Shown: positions 35,370 through 44,399 of the stretch, piece by piece
Position numbering within the stretch: the stretch's first letter is position 1
Layout: every line of letters starts with the position of its first letter
Assembly (NCBI GenBank): GCA_934491515.1
Contig: CAKSTF010000007.1
Location: 5,409 to 69,408 of the forward strand
DNA length: 64,000 bases
Source: an uncultured Eubacteriales bacterium
Lineage (GTDB): Bacteria > Bacillota > Clostridia > Oscillospirales > Acutalibacteraceae
Direction of reading: 5' to 3'
The notes under the pieces: generated by a model
Database searches by the model: none
Told to the model about the DNA's origin: nothing
The model's input: only the letters and a program-made list of their open reading frames with translations
Made by a program: the position numbers and the translations under genes

Positions 35370-37766
35370 TTACGGTTTGATTTCTGCAATGGTAACACCG
35401 TTTTCGCCCACGCCGAATGTTCCCACGCGGAAGTTTTTAATATTCTTATGTTTTCTTAAATGCGCTTGAACGGCTTTTCTTAAAACTCCCGTTCCTTTAC
35501 CATGTATCACGGTAATTGTATCAATACCGGAAAGCACGGCTTCGTCAATGTATTTGTCAAGTTCTATAATTGCTTCGTCGCTTGCAAGTCCGCGTATATC
35601 AAGTTCGCCTGAAACAATGCGCTCGCCACGGGACGGAACACCCGAGACCGTTCTCGGTTTTCTTTTTGCCGTATTTATCGGTTTGTCTGCGGCGCTTTTA
35701 AGAAGTAAGCCGTCAAAACCGACCCACATTTTCATAGCGCCGGACATTACATATGCGCGTTTTTTCTTTAAATCAGTCTCAAGCACCGCAGCATCGCTGC
35801 CTATGCTTGCAATTATAACCGTATCGCCCGGCATAGGCGGTTTTTTAAGTTGTTCGCCTACTGCGGAATCTGTTATAACGTCCGATTCCTCTTCTAATGC
35901 GTTAAGTCCGCCCTTGTATGCTTTCCGTGCCTTTGCAAGAGCGTCGGCGGCATTTTCCGCAGTAAAGTTCTTTTTAAGTTCTTCAAGTTCATTAAGTATC
36001 AGTCCGGATTTATAACGCGCATTTTCAATAATGTCTGCAGCTTTTGCGCGCGTTTCATCAAGCATTTTTTCCTGTTGCTCGTGCATCAGGCGTGCAATAC
36101 TGTCGGATTTTTCTTTTGCGGCTTCCAACTGGCTTTTCAGATTGCTCGCCTGCATTTCACGTTCTTCGGCGGATTGGCGTGCGTTTTCAAGGTTTGTAAC
36201 TACACGCTCAAAAATGCGGTCTTCATCACTTATTTGTTTGTCCGCAAGCAAAATAACGTCTTCAGGCAAACCAAGCCGTTTTGAAATAGCAAAAGCATTT
36301 GAGCGACCGGGCATACCGATTATAAGCCTGTATGTAGGCTTTAAGGTTTTTATGTCAAATTCACAGCTTGCATTCTGAACGTACGGCGTATCAAGGGCGT
36401 ACGTTTTAAGTTCGGGATAGTGTGTTGTTACTATCGACCGCGCACCGATGCACGAAAGATTTATAAGAATCGCCTTGGCAAGGGCGGCGCCTTCCACCGG
36501 GTCTGTTCCTGCACATAATTCGTCAAACAGCACAAGTGAATTATCATTACATTCTTTAAGAATTGATATTATATTTACCATGTGTGAGGAAAAGGTGGAA
36601 AGCGACTGTTCTATGCTCTGTTCATCGCCGATATCGGCAAAAATGCGGTCAAAAACGGCAACTTTACTCCCCTCGCCTGCGGGAATCATAAGACCGCACA
36701 TCGTCATAAGACAAAACAACCCCACTGTTTTAAGCGCAACGGTCTTACCGCCGGTGTTTGGACCGGTGATGACAAGCGTGTTGCAGTCAGTGCCGATAGC
36801 AATATTTATCGGTACTACATGTTTTTTGTCAATCAGAGGATGACGCGCTTTTATAAGGTCCACAATACCTTTGTCATTGATTTCGGGCACTACGGCGTTC
36901 ATTTTGTAGGCAAGTTTTGCTTTTGCAAAGATTAGATCAAGCGCAGTAAGCGATTTGTAGGAAAGTTTAATGTTATCCGAAAATTCAGCGGAAAGTGCCG
37001 ACAGTTCTGCGAGTATGCGTGTAATTTCTTCCTCTTCTTTCACTTTCAAAACGCGGATGTCATTATTTGCCTCAACCACGCTCATTGGTTCTATAAACAA
37101 CGTTTGTCCGCTTGAAGAAGTATCGTGAACAATACCCTTTATCTCGTTTTTGTATTCAAGCCTTACGGGAACCACAAAGCGGCCGTCACGCTGGGTGATA
37201 ATAGCATCCTGAAGGTATTTTGAAAGCGGTCCGCGCACCGTTTTGTCAAGCATCTCACGGATTTTAACGGATTTTGAGGAAATCTTACGCCTGATATCAA
37301 AAAGCAGCGGCGACGCTTTGTCGTATATTTCGTCTTCGGATTTTATAACAGAGTTTATTCGGTCTTCTAAAAACTTGTTCGGATACAAAGCAGAAAACAA
37401 GTAGTCAATGGCTGTCTGCGATTTAGAGTCGCAGTTGTCACGCCAGTTTTTAACGGTTCGCACTACCCTGAGGGTCTCTGAAATGTCAAGAAGTTCTTTG
37501 ACAGACAAAACCGCGCCGACATCGGCGCGTGTAAGCGCAGAGGAAACGTCCGGCAGATTGCCGAAGGACGGTGCTGCAAACCTTGCCGACAGCGTAAAAG
37601 CGGCGTCGGTTTCATCAAGAAGTGATTTAACAGAATTAAGATCCGTGCACGGAATTATTTTTAACGCTTCTTCCTTACTTGTCTGAAGGGAGGCTTCGTT
37701 TGCCAACAATTCCAAAATGCGATAAAGTTCAAGTGTTTTTGAGTGTTTCTGAATGTTATATTTCAT
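35370..37766 (-). CDS. mutS2: Endonuclease MutS2
   Basis: MutS paralogue that suppresses recombination and, in Bacillus, rescues collided ribosomes. The 798-residue protein has the MutS core and clamp, Walker A GPNTGGKTVALKT, Walker B VLFDELCAGTDP, a long coiled coil (about residues 510-620) and a C-terminal Smr domain with ELDIRGL and HGKGTGVLRKAV. It lacks the mismatch-recognition domain, as expected. It overlaps recO by 4 bp at the start. Confidence 0.96.
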   Translation of the reverse strand: MKYNIQKHSKTLELYRILELLANEASLQTSKEEALKIIPCTDLNSVKSLLDETDAAFTLSARFAAPSFGNLPDVSSALTRADVGAVLSVKELLDISETLRVVRTVKNWRDNCDSKSQTAIDYLFSALYPNKFLEDRINSVIKSEDEIYDKASPLLFDIRRKISSKSVKIREMLDKTVRGPLSKYLQDAIITQRDGRFVVPVRLEYKNEIKGIVHDTSSSGQTLFIEPMSVVEANNDIRVLKVKEEEEITRILAELSALSAEFSDNIKLSYKSLTALDLIFAKAKLAYKMNAVVPEINDKGIVDLIKARHPLIDKKHVVPINIAIGTDCNTLVITGPNTGGKTVALKTVGLFCLMTMCGLMIPAGEGSKVAVFDRIFADIGDEQSIEQSLSTFSSHMVNIISILKECNDNSLVLFDELCAGTDPVEGAALAKAILINLSCIGARSIVTTHYPELKTYALDTPYVQNASCEFDIKTLKPTYRLIIGMPGRSNAFAISKRLGLPEDVILLADKQISDEDRIFERVVTNLENARQSAEEREMQASNLKSQLEAAKEKSDSIARLMHEQQEKMLDETRAKAADIIENARYKSGLILNELEELKKNFTAENAADALAKARKAYKGGLNALEEESDVITDSAVGEQLKKPPMPGDTVIIASIGSDAAVLETDLKKKRAYVMSGAMKMWVGFDGLLLKSAADKPINTAKRKPRTVSGVPSRGERIVSGELDIRGLASDEAIIELDKYIDEAVLSGIDTITVIHGKGTGVLRKAVQAHLRKHKNIKNFRVGTFGVGENGVTIAEIKP

Positions 37767-38509
37767 ACGGTACCTACAAGTGTTTTGTAAAAATCAAGTG
37801 TTTTAAAATTGTGTTCGGTTTGGTAAGTTATGTATTTTTCCGTAAGGTCGGATAGTATGACAGTGCTTCCTTCCGATAACTCAAACGAGTAAATCTTTTC
37901 AAAGTCGGAATATACAATGTGGCGCATAGCCTTTAAAACATCGGTAAAAACCGGTACAACAACGCCTTTTTTTTCGCAGTTTTTGCAATAAAGGCAGCCC
38001 TCAGACAAGGAAAAATACATAATATCGTCTTCAAATTTACCGCAGACGTCGCACGCGATAAGATTTGGCGCGTAACCCGATATCGCGGCTATGCGTAATT
38101 CCGTTATGGCTTTTATAAGTTTTTGCGGACGTTTTTTTTCTGATAAAAAGTGCAGAGAATTGAGTATCAGTCTTAAAAACTCCGTCGATGTGCCGTCGGC
38201 AGGATAAAGCAAATACGCAAGTTCGCAAAAATATTGTGCTAAAGTAAGAGTTTCTATATCGCTGCCCGCGCCGAAAAAAACACGGTTTACCGATGCTTCG
38301 CTGATTCTGTATGTATCGCCCTTTTTACTGAGTGTAAAATCAGAATACGAAAGCAGACCGGTAGCGGCGCCGCGCTTGCTTTTAATGCTTTTGGCGCCGG
38401 TAGCAAAAGCGGTAACGATTCCCATATCAGACGTCATAAGCGTGACAAGCCGATCATTATCCTTTACCGTTGTTTCCTTTATTACAAGTGCGTCCGTTGT
38501 TATTTGCAG
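37763..38509 (-). CDS. recO: DNA repair protein RecO, probable CTG start
   Basis: Mediator that helps RecA load in RecFOR repair. The conserved OB-fold N-terminus (TDALVIKETTVKDNDRLVTL) lies upstream of the first ATG (38437), so translation must begin earlier. The frame opens after a TAG near 38,539 and has no ATG, GTG or TTG before that ATG; the only good candidate is CTG at 38509, seven bases after AAGGGGA. That gives 248 residues, the usual RecO length. The C-terminal zinc site CDVC..CLYCKNC is present. It starts inside the end of yqzL in another frame and overlaps mutS2 by 4 bp. Confidence 0.85.
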   Translation of the reverse strand: MQITTDALVIKETTVKDNDRLVTLMTSDMGIVTAFATGAKSIKSKRGAATGLLSYSDFTLSKKGDTYRISEASVNRVFFGAGSDIETLTLAQYFCELAYLLYPADGTSTEFLRLILNSLHFLSEKKRPQKLIKAITELRIAAISGYAPNLIACDVCGKFEDDIMYFSLSEGCLYCKNCEKKGVVVPVFTDVLKAMRHIVYSDFEKIYSFELSEGSTVILSDLTEKYITYQTEHNFKTLDFYKTLVGTV

Positions 38510-38606
38510 AGGTGTCCCCTTCTTCCTTTTTGCAGTCTATATAACTTAAAAAGTCCTTAACGCTTCCGCTTTTTACAAAAGAAAGCCACAGTTCGTTTTT
38601 ATCCAT
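38457..38606 (-). CDS. yqzL: YqzL-like small protein
   Basis: A 49-residue protein starting at ATG 38606 with GGAGGGG 7 bases upstream. The N-terminal half (MDKNELWLSFVKSGSVKDFLSYIDCK) has the W..F..SG....Y pattern of YqzL, and the position between era and recO is the same as in B. subtilis. The C-terminal 20 residues are Asn/Gly/Lys-rich and overlap the recO coding region by 53 bp, so this tail may be a by-product of that overlap. Function is unknown. Confidence 0.75.
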   Translation of the reverse strand: MDKNELWLSFVKSGSVKDFLSYIDCKKEEGDTSANNNGRTCNKGNNGKG

Positions 38607-38664
38607 ACATATCCCCTCCGTGATACTATTTTGCACGGAGAAAATAAACATATTTAAGGAAAAT

Positions 38665-39594
38665 TCAGTTATTAAAGTCAAGACCTAAAGAATGTATTAC
38701 ACTTCGGCGATTGCGCCAATCTTCCTTAACCTTTACCCAAAGTTTAAGTGAAGTTTTTATTCCGAAAAACTCTTCAATATCACGGCGTGCCGAAGTTCCC
38801 ACGCGTTTAAGCATGCGGCCGCCCTTGCCGATGATTATTCCTTTGTGCGTATCCTTCTCGCAGTAAATAACCGCTTCGACATTAAGCAGAGGCTCGCCGT
38901 TTTTCATATCGGTCTCGAAAAACTTTTCTATTTCAACGGCAATACCGTGCGGAACCTCTTTTGCAAGAAGCCGCAGCAGTTTTTCGCGAATCATTTCACC
39001 AACCATTACCTGTTCGGGCTGATCGGTGAAATCATCATCAGCAAAATAGTGTACAGATTCTTTCGCAAAATCGGAAATTTCGTCAAGCAGGATTTTTATA
39101 CCGTCGCCGGTCTTTGCGGAAAGCGGAACCACCGCCTTAAAATCGTAAAGCGGACTGTAAATCGAAATCAGTTTCAACAATTCGTCTTTTTCAGCCAGTT
39201 TGTCTATTTTATTAAGCACAAGAATGCACGGTATACCGCGTGTGCGCAGGTTATCAATAAGTGAAAGTTCCGCGGGCGGAAGGGCTTCGGGATTAAGTTT
39301 AAAGTCGGGACATGCGTCAACAACCAATATAGCGCCGTCAATGTCCGAAAGACCGCTGTTTATTGCTTTTATCATATTATCGCCCAAAAGATTGCGCGGC
39401 TTGTGAAATCCCGGCGTGTCAACAAAAACATACTGCACAGAGCCGTCGGTAAGCACACCTGAAATTCTGGTGCGCGTTGTTTGCGGCTTGTCCGATACTA
39501 TTGCTACCTTTTGACCTACAAGTCGGTTTAAAAGTGAAGATTTACCTACATTCGGCCGTCCGAGAAGTGTTATAAAGGCTGATTTTTCCTGCAT
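38665..39594 (-). CDS. era: GTPase Era
   Basis: Essential GTPase that binds the 3' end of 16S rRNA in small-subunit maturation. The G1 motif GRPNVGKS is at residues 12-19, DTPGFH is G3, and NKID is G4; the C-terminal KH domain holds IIGKGGRMLKRVGTSARRDIE. It has 309 residues. It lies 3 bp after ybeY, another 16S rRNA maturation gene. Confidence 0.97.
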   Translation of the reverse strand: MQEKSAFITLLGRPNVGKSSLLNRLVGQKVAIVSDKPQTTRTRISGVLTDGSVQYVFVDTPGFHKPRNLLGDNMIKAINSGLSDIDGAILVVDACPDFKLNPEALPPAELSLIDNLRTRGIPCILVLNKIDKLAEKDELLKLISIYSPLYDFKAVVPLSAKTGDGIKILLDEISDFAKESVHYFADDDFTDQPEQVMVGEMIREKLLRLLAKEVPHGIAVEIEKFFETDMKNGEPLLNVEAVIYCEKDTHKGIIIGKGGRMLKRVGTSARRDIEEFFGIKTSLKLWVKVKEDWRNRRSVIHSLGLDFNN

Positions 39595-39597
39595 TTG

Positions 39598-40077
39598 TTA
39601 TCCTTTCACGGAAAGTCCCATCTTATTGAGAATTTCCTCCTGTTTTTCAAACATTATTTTTTCTTCCGAGTCCGAATTTACGTGGTCATACCCCAAAAGA
39701 TGCAGTATTGAATGTACCGTTAAAAAGGCAAATTCGCGTTCTGGCGAATGACCGTATGTATCGGCTTGCATTAGGGCATGCTCGGCGGAAATAACCACAT
39801 CTCCGAGCATAGCCTCGCCCGTTATCGGGTTTATGTCATATTCGTTATTTTCTCCAAGCGGAAACGACAGAACATCGGTAGAACGGTCAATGTTTCTGAA
39901 TTGCATATTAAGTTCTCTTATCTTTTCATCGTCAACAATCGTAACATCGATTGCGGCGTCCTGAGGAAAATGCTCAAAAGCAAGGGTTGTCCTGCAGGCT
40001 TTGCGAATCAGCTTTTTAAGTTCGGGAGTTAATTCCGTTTTGTCCTGTTCGTTTATAATAGTTACGTTGGTTTTCAT
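39598..40077 (-). CDS. ybeY: Endoribonuclease YbeY
   Basis: Metal-dependent RNase involved in 16S rRNA maturation. The zinc motif H..HH-type reads HSILHLLGYDH at about residues 122-132. The 159-residue length is standard. It overlaps phoH by 4 bp and precedes era, the classic phoH-ybeY-era order. Confidence 0.96.
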   Translation of the reverse strand: MKTNVTIINEQDKTELTPELKKLIRKACRTTLAFEHFPQDAAIDVTIVDDEKIRELNMQFRNIDRSTDVLSFPLGENNEYDINPITGEAMLGDVVISAEHALMQADTYGHSPEREFAFLTVHSILHLLGYDHVNSDSEEKIMFEKQEEILNKMGLSVKG

Positions 40078-41036
40078 TTTTTATCGTTTCTTTCGTACGC
40101 TTTTATAATTTCCTGTACAAGACGGTGGCGTACAACATCCTTTCCGGTAAGATTAACTATTGCTATATCGTCAATGTTTTTAAGGATACGCACCGCGTCC
40201 TTAAGTCCGGAAGTCTTGCCGTCGGGTAGGTCAATCTGTGTTATATCGCCGGTAACTACCGCCTTAGAGTTAAAACCTAAACGTGTTAAAAACATTTTCA
40301 TCTGTTCTTTTGTTGTGTTCTGTGCCTCATCAAGAATTATAAAACTGTCATCAAGAGTTCTGCCGCGCATATATGCCAGGGGCGCTACCTCTATATCGCC
40401 GCGTTCCTGGCAGCGCTGGAAGTTTTCTGCGCCGAGCATATCAAAAAGCCCATCATAAAGCGGACGAAGATACGGATCAACCTTCTGCTGTAAATCACCG
40501 GGCAAAAAACCTAATTTTTCGCCCGCTTCAACTGCAGGACGTGTAAGAATTATACGGTTTACTTTCTTTGCGCGAAAAGCGCTTACCGCCGCTGCAACGG
40601 CAAGATAGGTTTTTCCCGTTCCGGCAGGACCTACACCTATGGTAATTGTATTGCTGTTGATTGCTTCTACATACTTTTTTTGTCCCAGAGTTTTCGGTTT
40701 AACGGGCTTCCCTTTTGAAGTAATGCAGATGCAGCCGGCATCGGTAATAGAGGATATTTTATCCTCCTCGCCGTCCGCTACCATATCAAGCACGCAGCCA
40801 ATGCTTTGGGTGGTTATGCTTTCGCCTTTGTTTATCATGGTAAGCAAACAACCTATTGCACGGTACGCTTTGGAAACGTTTTCTGCCTCTCCCACTATTT
40901 TGATTTGTCCGCCGTGCGATGTGATTTTAACAGAATAAACTTTTTCAATCTGCTTAATATTTTCATCAAAATTTCCGAACAAATTTATCAGCTGTTCAAC
41001 GCGTTCAATATCTATAACCTGCTCCAAAAGACACAT
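40074..41036 (-). CDS. phoH: PhoH-family ATPase
   Basis: Cytosolic ATPase, probably with an RNA-related function; genes next to ybeY and era support that. It has 320 residues: an N-terminal KH-like domain, Walker A GPAGTGKTYLA near residue 137 and Walker B ILDEAQNTT. The ATG at 41036 is only two bases from GGAG; an in-frame TTG at 41027 has better spacing and could be the true start. Confidence 0.94.
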   Translation of the reverse strand: MCLLEQVIDIERVEQLINLFGNFDENIKQIEKVYSVKITSHGGQIKIVGEAENVSKAYRAIGCLLTMINKGESITTQSIGCVLDMVADGEEDKISSITDAGCICITSKGKPVKPKTLGQKKYVEAINSNTITIGVGPAGTGKTYLAVAAAVSAFRAKKVNRIILTRPAVEAGEKLGFLPGDLQQKVDPYLRPLYDGLFDMLGAENFQRCQERGDIEVAPLAYMRGRTLDDSFIILDEAQNTTKEQMKMFLTRLGFNSKAVVTGDITQIDLPDGKTSGLKDAVRILKNIDDIAIVNLTGKDVVRHRLVQEIIKAYERNDKK

Positions 41037-41090
41037 TACTCCTTATATATCCTAATATATCGTTATTATATACCGAAAGACCTTTAAAAG

Positions 41091-42248
41091 TCAATTTATT
41101 GTCATATCTTCCGACACCGAAATAATTTCTTCACAGTCCAGAACTTTTATAACGGTGATTTTCTCATCACTTTCGATAACTTCGCTTGACTTTTCTTTAT
41201 ACGATATAAGATTTGCGTCTTCTATCTGTTTTTCAATATCTTTTTCTGCAGAGGTTATAAGAAAATCTTTGCTGTATTTTATATTGGACTTTTTGACTTC
41301 ACGATATGTTATTTCATAAAATTTTATCGGTATCTTCCTGCCGAAAAGTTCTTTCTGTCTGCAACTTGCTGCCTTAACCTTTACATTGCCGATTTTTCCG
41401 GCATAAAGCGGAATATTTATTCCAAATGCGGAAATTGCTTTTCTATGCTTGATTTTTCCGATTTCCACATCTTTTACGGACGAAAAACTGCGCTCTGTTT
41501 TAAAAGTGCGTAAAGTCTCCGCCGTAACTTCACCGTTTGCCCGTACAAAAAGCGTGCTGTTCAGTTTATCAACCGTGCCGGAAATTAGAATATCTCCGCT
41601 TTTTACAACGTCGCCCGGTCTTACCAGAACGTTCCCGCTTGTTGCGCTTATCTTTTTTATTATTCCGTCGGCAGATGCTTTAATATTTGCCGGCGGCTTT
41701 TTTGTGTTATCAACAGGTGAAGTTTCGCTTATATCCACCGTAAGATAACATCCCTCAACATTTAAAGCCGCCCACGCTATGCGCCCGTCTTTCATAATAA
41801 GTTTCTGCGCATCGTTTTTTGCGTCTATTTTTTTTGATTTAATTCCGGTTTTTATGCCCATTTCACTGCACATTGAAATTATTTCTTTTTGGGTTATACG
41901 CTTATTGCCGCAAACCTCAATACTCCAGATATAGGTTGACAAAAATTGCAGAACCGCCAAAAACAAAAGGGCACCGGTTACAAATCCTATGCGATGTTTG
42001 TATTTATCCGTAAAAAACGGAAATCCGCATTTTTCTATAATTTTAATTTTGCTTTTTGTTCCGCGCCTCAGCGTACGAAGTTCCTTAAAGGAACGTATAT
42101 CTATTTTTGCGGTTATACATCCCTTTTTGCATATCATACCCCAAATGTTTAGCCCGTTATTAGCGCATATATTGAGTATTTTTTCGGCATTTTCACCCGA
42201 AAAAACAATTATTAAATATCCCCTTAAGTATCTGAATAATCGCAGCAT
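41091..42248 (-). CDS. yqfD: Sporulation protein YqfD
   Basis: Mother-cell sporulation protein with one membrane helix near residues 88-106 and an extracytoplasmic region. The N-terminal RLFRYLRGYLIIVFSGENAEKILNICANNGL and the central VEVCGN-like block IWSIEVCGNKRITQKEI match the family. It has 385 residues. It overlaps yqfC by one base. In B. subtilis YqfC and YqfD are SigE-dependent; the molecular function is unclear. Confidence 0.92.
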   Translation of the reverse strand: MLRLFRYLRGYLIIVFSGENAEKILNICANNGLNIWGMICKKGCITAKIDIRSFKELRTLRRGTKSKIKIIEKCGFPFFTDKYKHRIGFVTGALLFLAVLQFLSTYIWSIEVCGNKRITQKEIISMCSEMGIKTGIKSKKIDAKNDAQKLIMKDGRIAWAALNVEGCYLTVDISETSPVDNTKKPPANIKASADGIIKKISATSGNVLVRPGDVVKSGDILISGTVDKLNSTLFVRANGEVTAETLRTFKTERSFSSVKDVEIGKIKHRKAISAFGINIPLYAGKIGNVKVKAASCRQKELFGRKIPIKFYEITYREVKKSNIKYSKDFLITSAEKDIEKQIEDANLISYKEKSSEVIESDEKITVIKVLDCEEIISVSEDMTIN

Positions 42249-42562
42249 TATTTATCCCCTATACAAAATTCAAGACTGTTTACAGTGCCCTTAACGGTAA
42301 TCGTTTGATTTTCAAAAACCGATATATAAAGCGAGTTTCCGCAAATTATCATATTGCCTTTTTTTAACTTGATCTTTAGGTAGTCCGTGGCATAATCAAT
42401 AACACCCATACAACCGTCTACAATAAGTTGTTTGTTTGAAAACATTTCAATGTGAGCGCCGTTTACCGGCGCAGATTCATTTACGTCCTCTTTGCATACA
42501 AGAAAATTGATTTTTGCCTTTTTCCTTTTACTGTCAAACCTGAATTTCCCCAAAATAATCAC
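42248..42562 (-). CDS. yqfC: YabP/YqfC-family sporulation protein
   Basis: A 104-residue beta-rich sporulation protein with the family motif VDGCMGVIDYATDYLKIKLKKGNMIICGNSLYI. The start is probably the GTG at 42562, although a TTG three codons later is also possible; neither has a strong ribosome binding site. It is the first gene of the leftward yqfC-yqfD-phoH-ybeY-era-yqzL-recO-mutS2 row and is divergent from ylbJ. Confidence 0.88.
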   Translation of the reverse strand: MIILGKFRFDSKRKKAKINFLVCKEDVNESAPVNGAHIEMFSNKQLIVDGCMGVIDYATDYLKIKLKKGNMIICGNSLYISVFENQTITVKGTVNSLEFCIGDK

Positions 42563-42582
42563 CGTTTAATGATATGAAAAAC

Positions 42583-42612
42583 TTATATTGATAATGCTTG
42601 TATGCATATAAT
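42583..42612 (+). promoter_or_regulatory. Candidate SigE promoter of ylbJ
   Basis: TTATATT (42583-42589), a 15-bp spacer and CATATAAT (42605-42612), close to the SigE consensus -10 CATACAAT. It is 15 bp before the ylbJ start. Confidence 0.45.
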
Positions 42613-42627
42613 TTTCAGGGTGTTATT

Positions 42628-43671
42628 ATGCAAATCAAAAAATACTTATGGATTATTGCTCTGGCGTTTCTTTTTCTTATGTGCGTCTTTCCGAACGCTG
42701 TTAGAAGCGGTGCTTTAAGCGGTATAAAAGCGTGCGGAAATGTGATTTTACCTTCGGTTTTTCCGTTTGCCTTTTTTACGCTGCTTTTTACAAATCTCGG
42801 CGGTGCAGCACTTTTTTCGCCGTTTGAAAAATTCAGTAAGAAAATTTTTAAAATGAACAAAGAACAATTGTCTGTTTTTGTCCTTTCCCTTATCGGCGGA
42901 TATCCGTGCGGCAGTAAACTTATAAACGAAATGGCGGAAAACGGCAGGATATCGGAGGCTAACGCATCCACAATGCAGTGTTTTTGTGTTTCTGCCGGAC
43001 CTGCCTTTATAGTTTTGGGCGCAGGTTGCGGCGTACTCGGCAATAAGAACGTCGGTTATATTATGCTGGCGGCGCATATAACCGCTTCGTTGCTTTTGTG
43101 CGCTGTCTTTTCCGTATTTTTAAAACCGGAAAACAGTATTGCTGCTCCAAAAAAAACCGCTTCTTTTGCAGAAGCGGTAACAGGCGCCGGTGAAAAATCA
43201 GGCGCGGCAGTAATTACAATGTGCATATTTGTTATACTGTTTTTTACGGTAAACGGTATTGTAAATGAACTGTTTGGCAATAATCATTTCGTGCTTTTTT
43301 TATCCGATCTCGGTGAAGTTACATACGGCATAAGCAGTAAAAACAATATTGCAGTCATATCTTTCCTGATAGGATTCGGCGGAATAAGCGTTTGGCTGCA
43401 GATATTTGCGCTTTCAAAGTCTTTTAATGTGAAATTTTCTCTTTTTGCGTTGTCCCGTATCCTTCACGGACTTATATCAGCAATGTTTTCGGTACTTTTT
43501 TGTAAAATCTTCGATGTAGATACCGGCGCTTTTTCCGCAAACGGGAAAATCTTTAAAATTGCATTTCTCAATCCGTTTTTATGCGTGTGCCTTTTTATAT
43601 CAATAGTGGTTTTGATATTTGAACTTAAAAATAAAAATAATAGTGGAAATGGGAAAGAAAATGTTGTATAA
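42628..43671 (+). CDS. ylbJ: Sporulation integral membrane protein YlbJ
   Basis: Mother-cell membrane protein needed for cortex formation, with a nucleoside-recognition (Gate) domain. The start is set at ATG 42628 (MQIKKYLWI) behind AGGGTG, giving 347 residues and about eight helices. The motif LSLIGGYPCGSKLINEMAENGRIS, followed by FCVSAGPAFIVLGAG, is diagnostic. It is divergent from yqfC, another sporulation gene. Confidence 0.92.
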   Translation: MQIKKYLWIIALAFLFLMCVFPNAVRSGALSGIKACGNVILPSVFPFAFFTLLFTNLGGAALFSPFEKFSKKIFKMNKEQLSVFVLSLIGGYPCGSKLINEMAENGRISEANASTMQCFCVSAGPAFIVLGAGCGVLGNKNVGYIMLAAHITASLLLCAVFSVFLKPENSIAAPKKTASFAEAVTGAGEKSGAAVITMCIFVILFFTVNGIVNELFGNNHFVLFLSDLGEVTYGISSKNNIAVISFLIGFGGISVWLQIFALSKSFNVKFSLFALSRILHGLISAMFSVLFCKIFDVDTGAFSANGKIFKIAFLNPFLCVCLFISIVVLIFELKNKNNSGNGKENVV

Positions 43672-43691
43672 TTATTTACGGTGATGATACT

Positions 43692-43904
43692 GTGAACATT
43701 GCTTTTAATAAAAAAACACGCAAATCGTGCGCATGGTGCCTTTTCGGTACCAAGTCGGATTTTTCCGATGAAATATTTTGTAAAAAGCGCGGCGTTGTGG
43801 GCACAGATAACGTTTGCTGCAAATACAGGTATGACGTTTTGAAACGCACGCCCGAAGAACCGCACATTTCAAAAAACTATACCGCGGACGATTTTAAGCT
43901 TTGA
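43692..43904 (+). CDS. Small cysteine-rich protein upstream of smpB
   Basis: A 70-residue protein starting with GTG at 43692. It has CAWC at residues 13-16, then Cys at about 30 and a CC pair near 43, which could bind zinc, followed by YRYDVLKRTPEEP. Similar small proteins are found just before smpB in Oscillospiraceae, but the function is unknown. Initiation is weakly supported, since no strong ribosome binding site is seen. Confidence 0.65.
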   Translation: MNIAFNKKTRKSCAWCLFGTKSDFSDEIFCKKRGVVGTDNVCCKYRYDVLKRTPEEPHISKNYTADDFKL

Positions 43905-43925
43905 TTTCCGGAGGGCCCTTTTACA

Positions 43926-44384
43926 GTGGACAATGTAAAAACTATCGCAAAAAACAAAAAAGCATATCACGAATACTTTGTTTTGGAAAGTTTTGAAGCC
44001 GGCATTTCCCTTTCCGGCACAGAAGTCAAGTCCATTCGCGGCGGCGGTATAAATCTTAAAGAATCGTGGTGCAATATTGAAAACGGCGAACTGCTCGTGA
44101 AGCAGATGCACATAAGTCCTTACGATCACGGCAACATTTTTAATAAGGACCCAAAACGCGACCGCAAACTTTTGATGCACCGTCGTGAAATAATGCGTCT
44201 TTTAGGAATGGTAAAACAACAGGGGCTTACCCTAGTACCACTTTCGGTTTACTTTAAAGGTTCGCTTGTAAAAGTTCAGGTGGGTCTTTGTAAAGGTAAA
44301 AAGAATTACGATAAGCGCGAGACTGCGGCAATCAGGGATATGAACCGTTCAATTGACCGCGCAGTGAAAAATATCAACCGCTGA
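43926..44384 (+). CDS. smpB: SsrA-binding protein SmpB
   Basis: RNA-binding partner of tmRNA in trans-translation, which rescues stalled ribosomes. The 152-residue protein starts with GTG 43926 behind GGAGGG. YHEYFVLESFEAGISLSGTEVKSIR and GKKNYDKRE are the family landmarks, and the basic C-terminal tail is present. It is followed 15 bp later by its partner RNA gene ssrA. Confidence 0.97.
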   Translation: MDNVKTIAKNKKAYHEYFVLESFEAGISLSGTEVKSIRGGGINLKESWCNIENGELLVKQMHISPYDHGNIFNKDPKRDRKLLMHRREIMRLLGMVKQQGLTLVPLSVYFKGSLVKVQVGLCKGKKNYDKRETAAIRDMNRSIDRAVKNINR

Positions 44385-44399
44385 AAAGCGGAAATATAC

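Noticed and set aside
43464..43865. Minus-strand open frames of 133 and 63 codons opposite ylbJ and the small Cys-rich gene
   Set aside because: They run against supported plus-strand genes and have no start signals.
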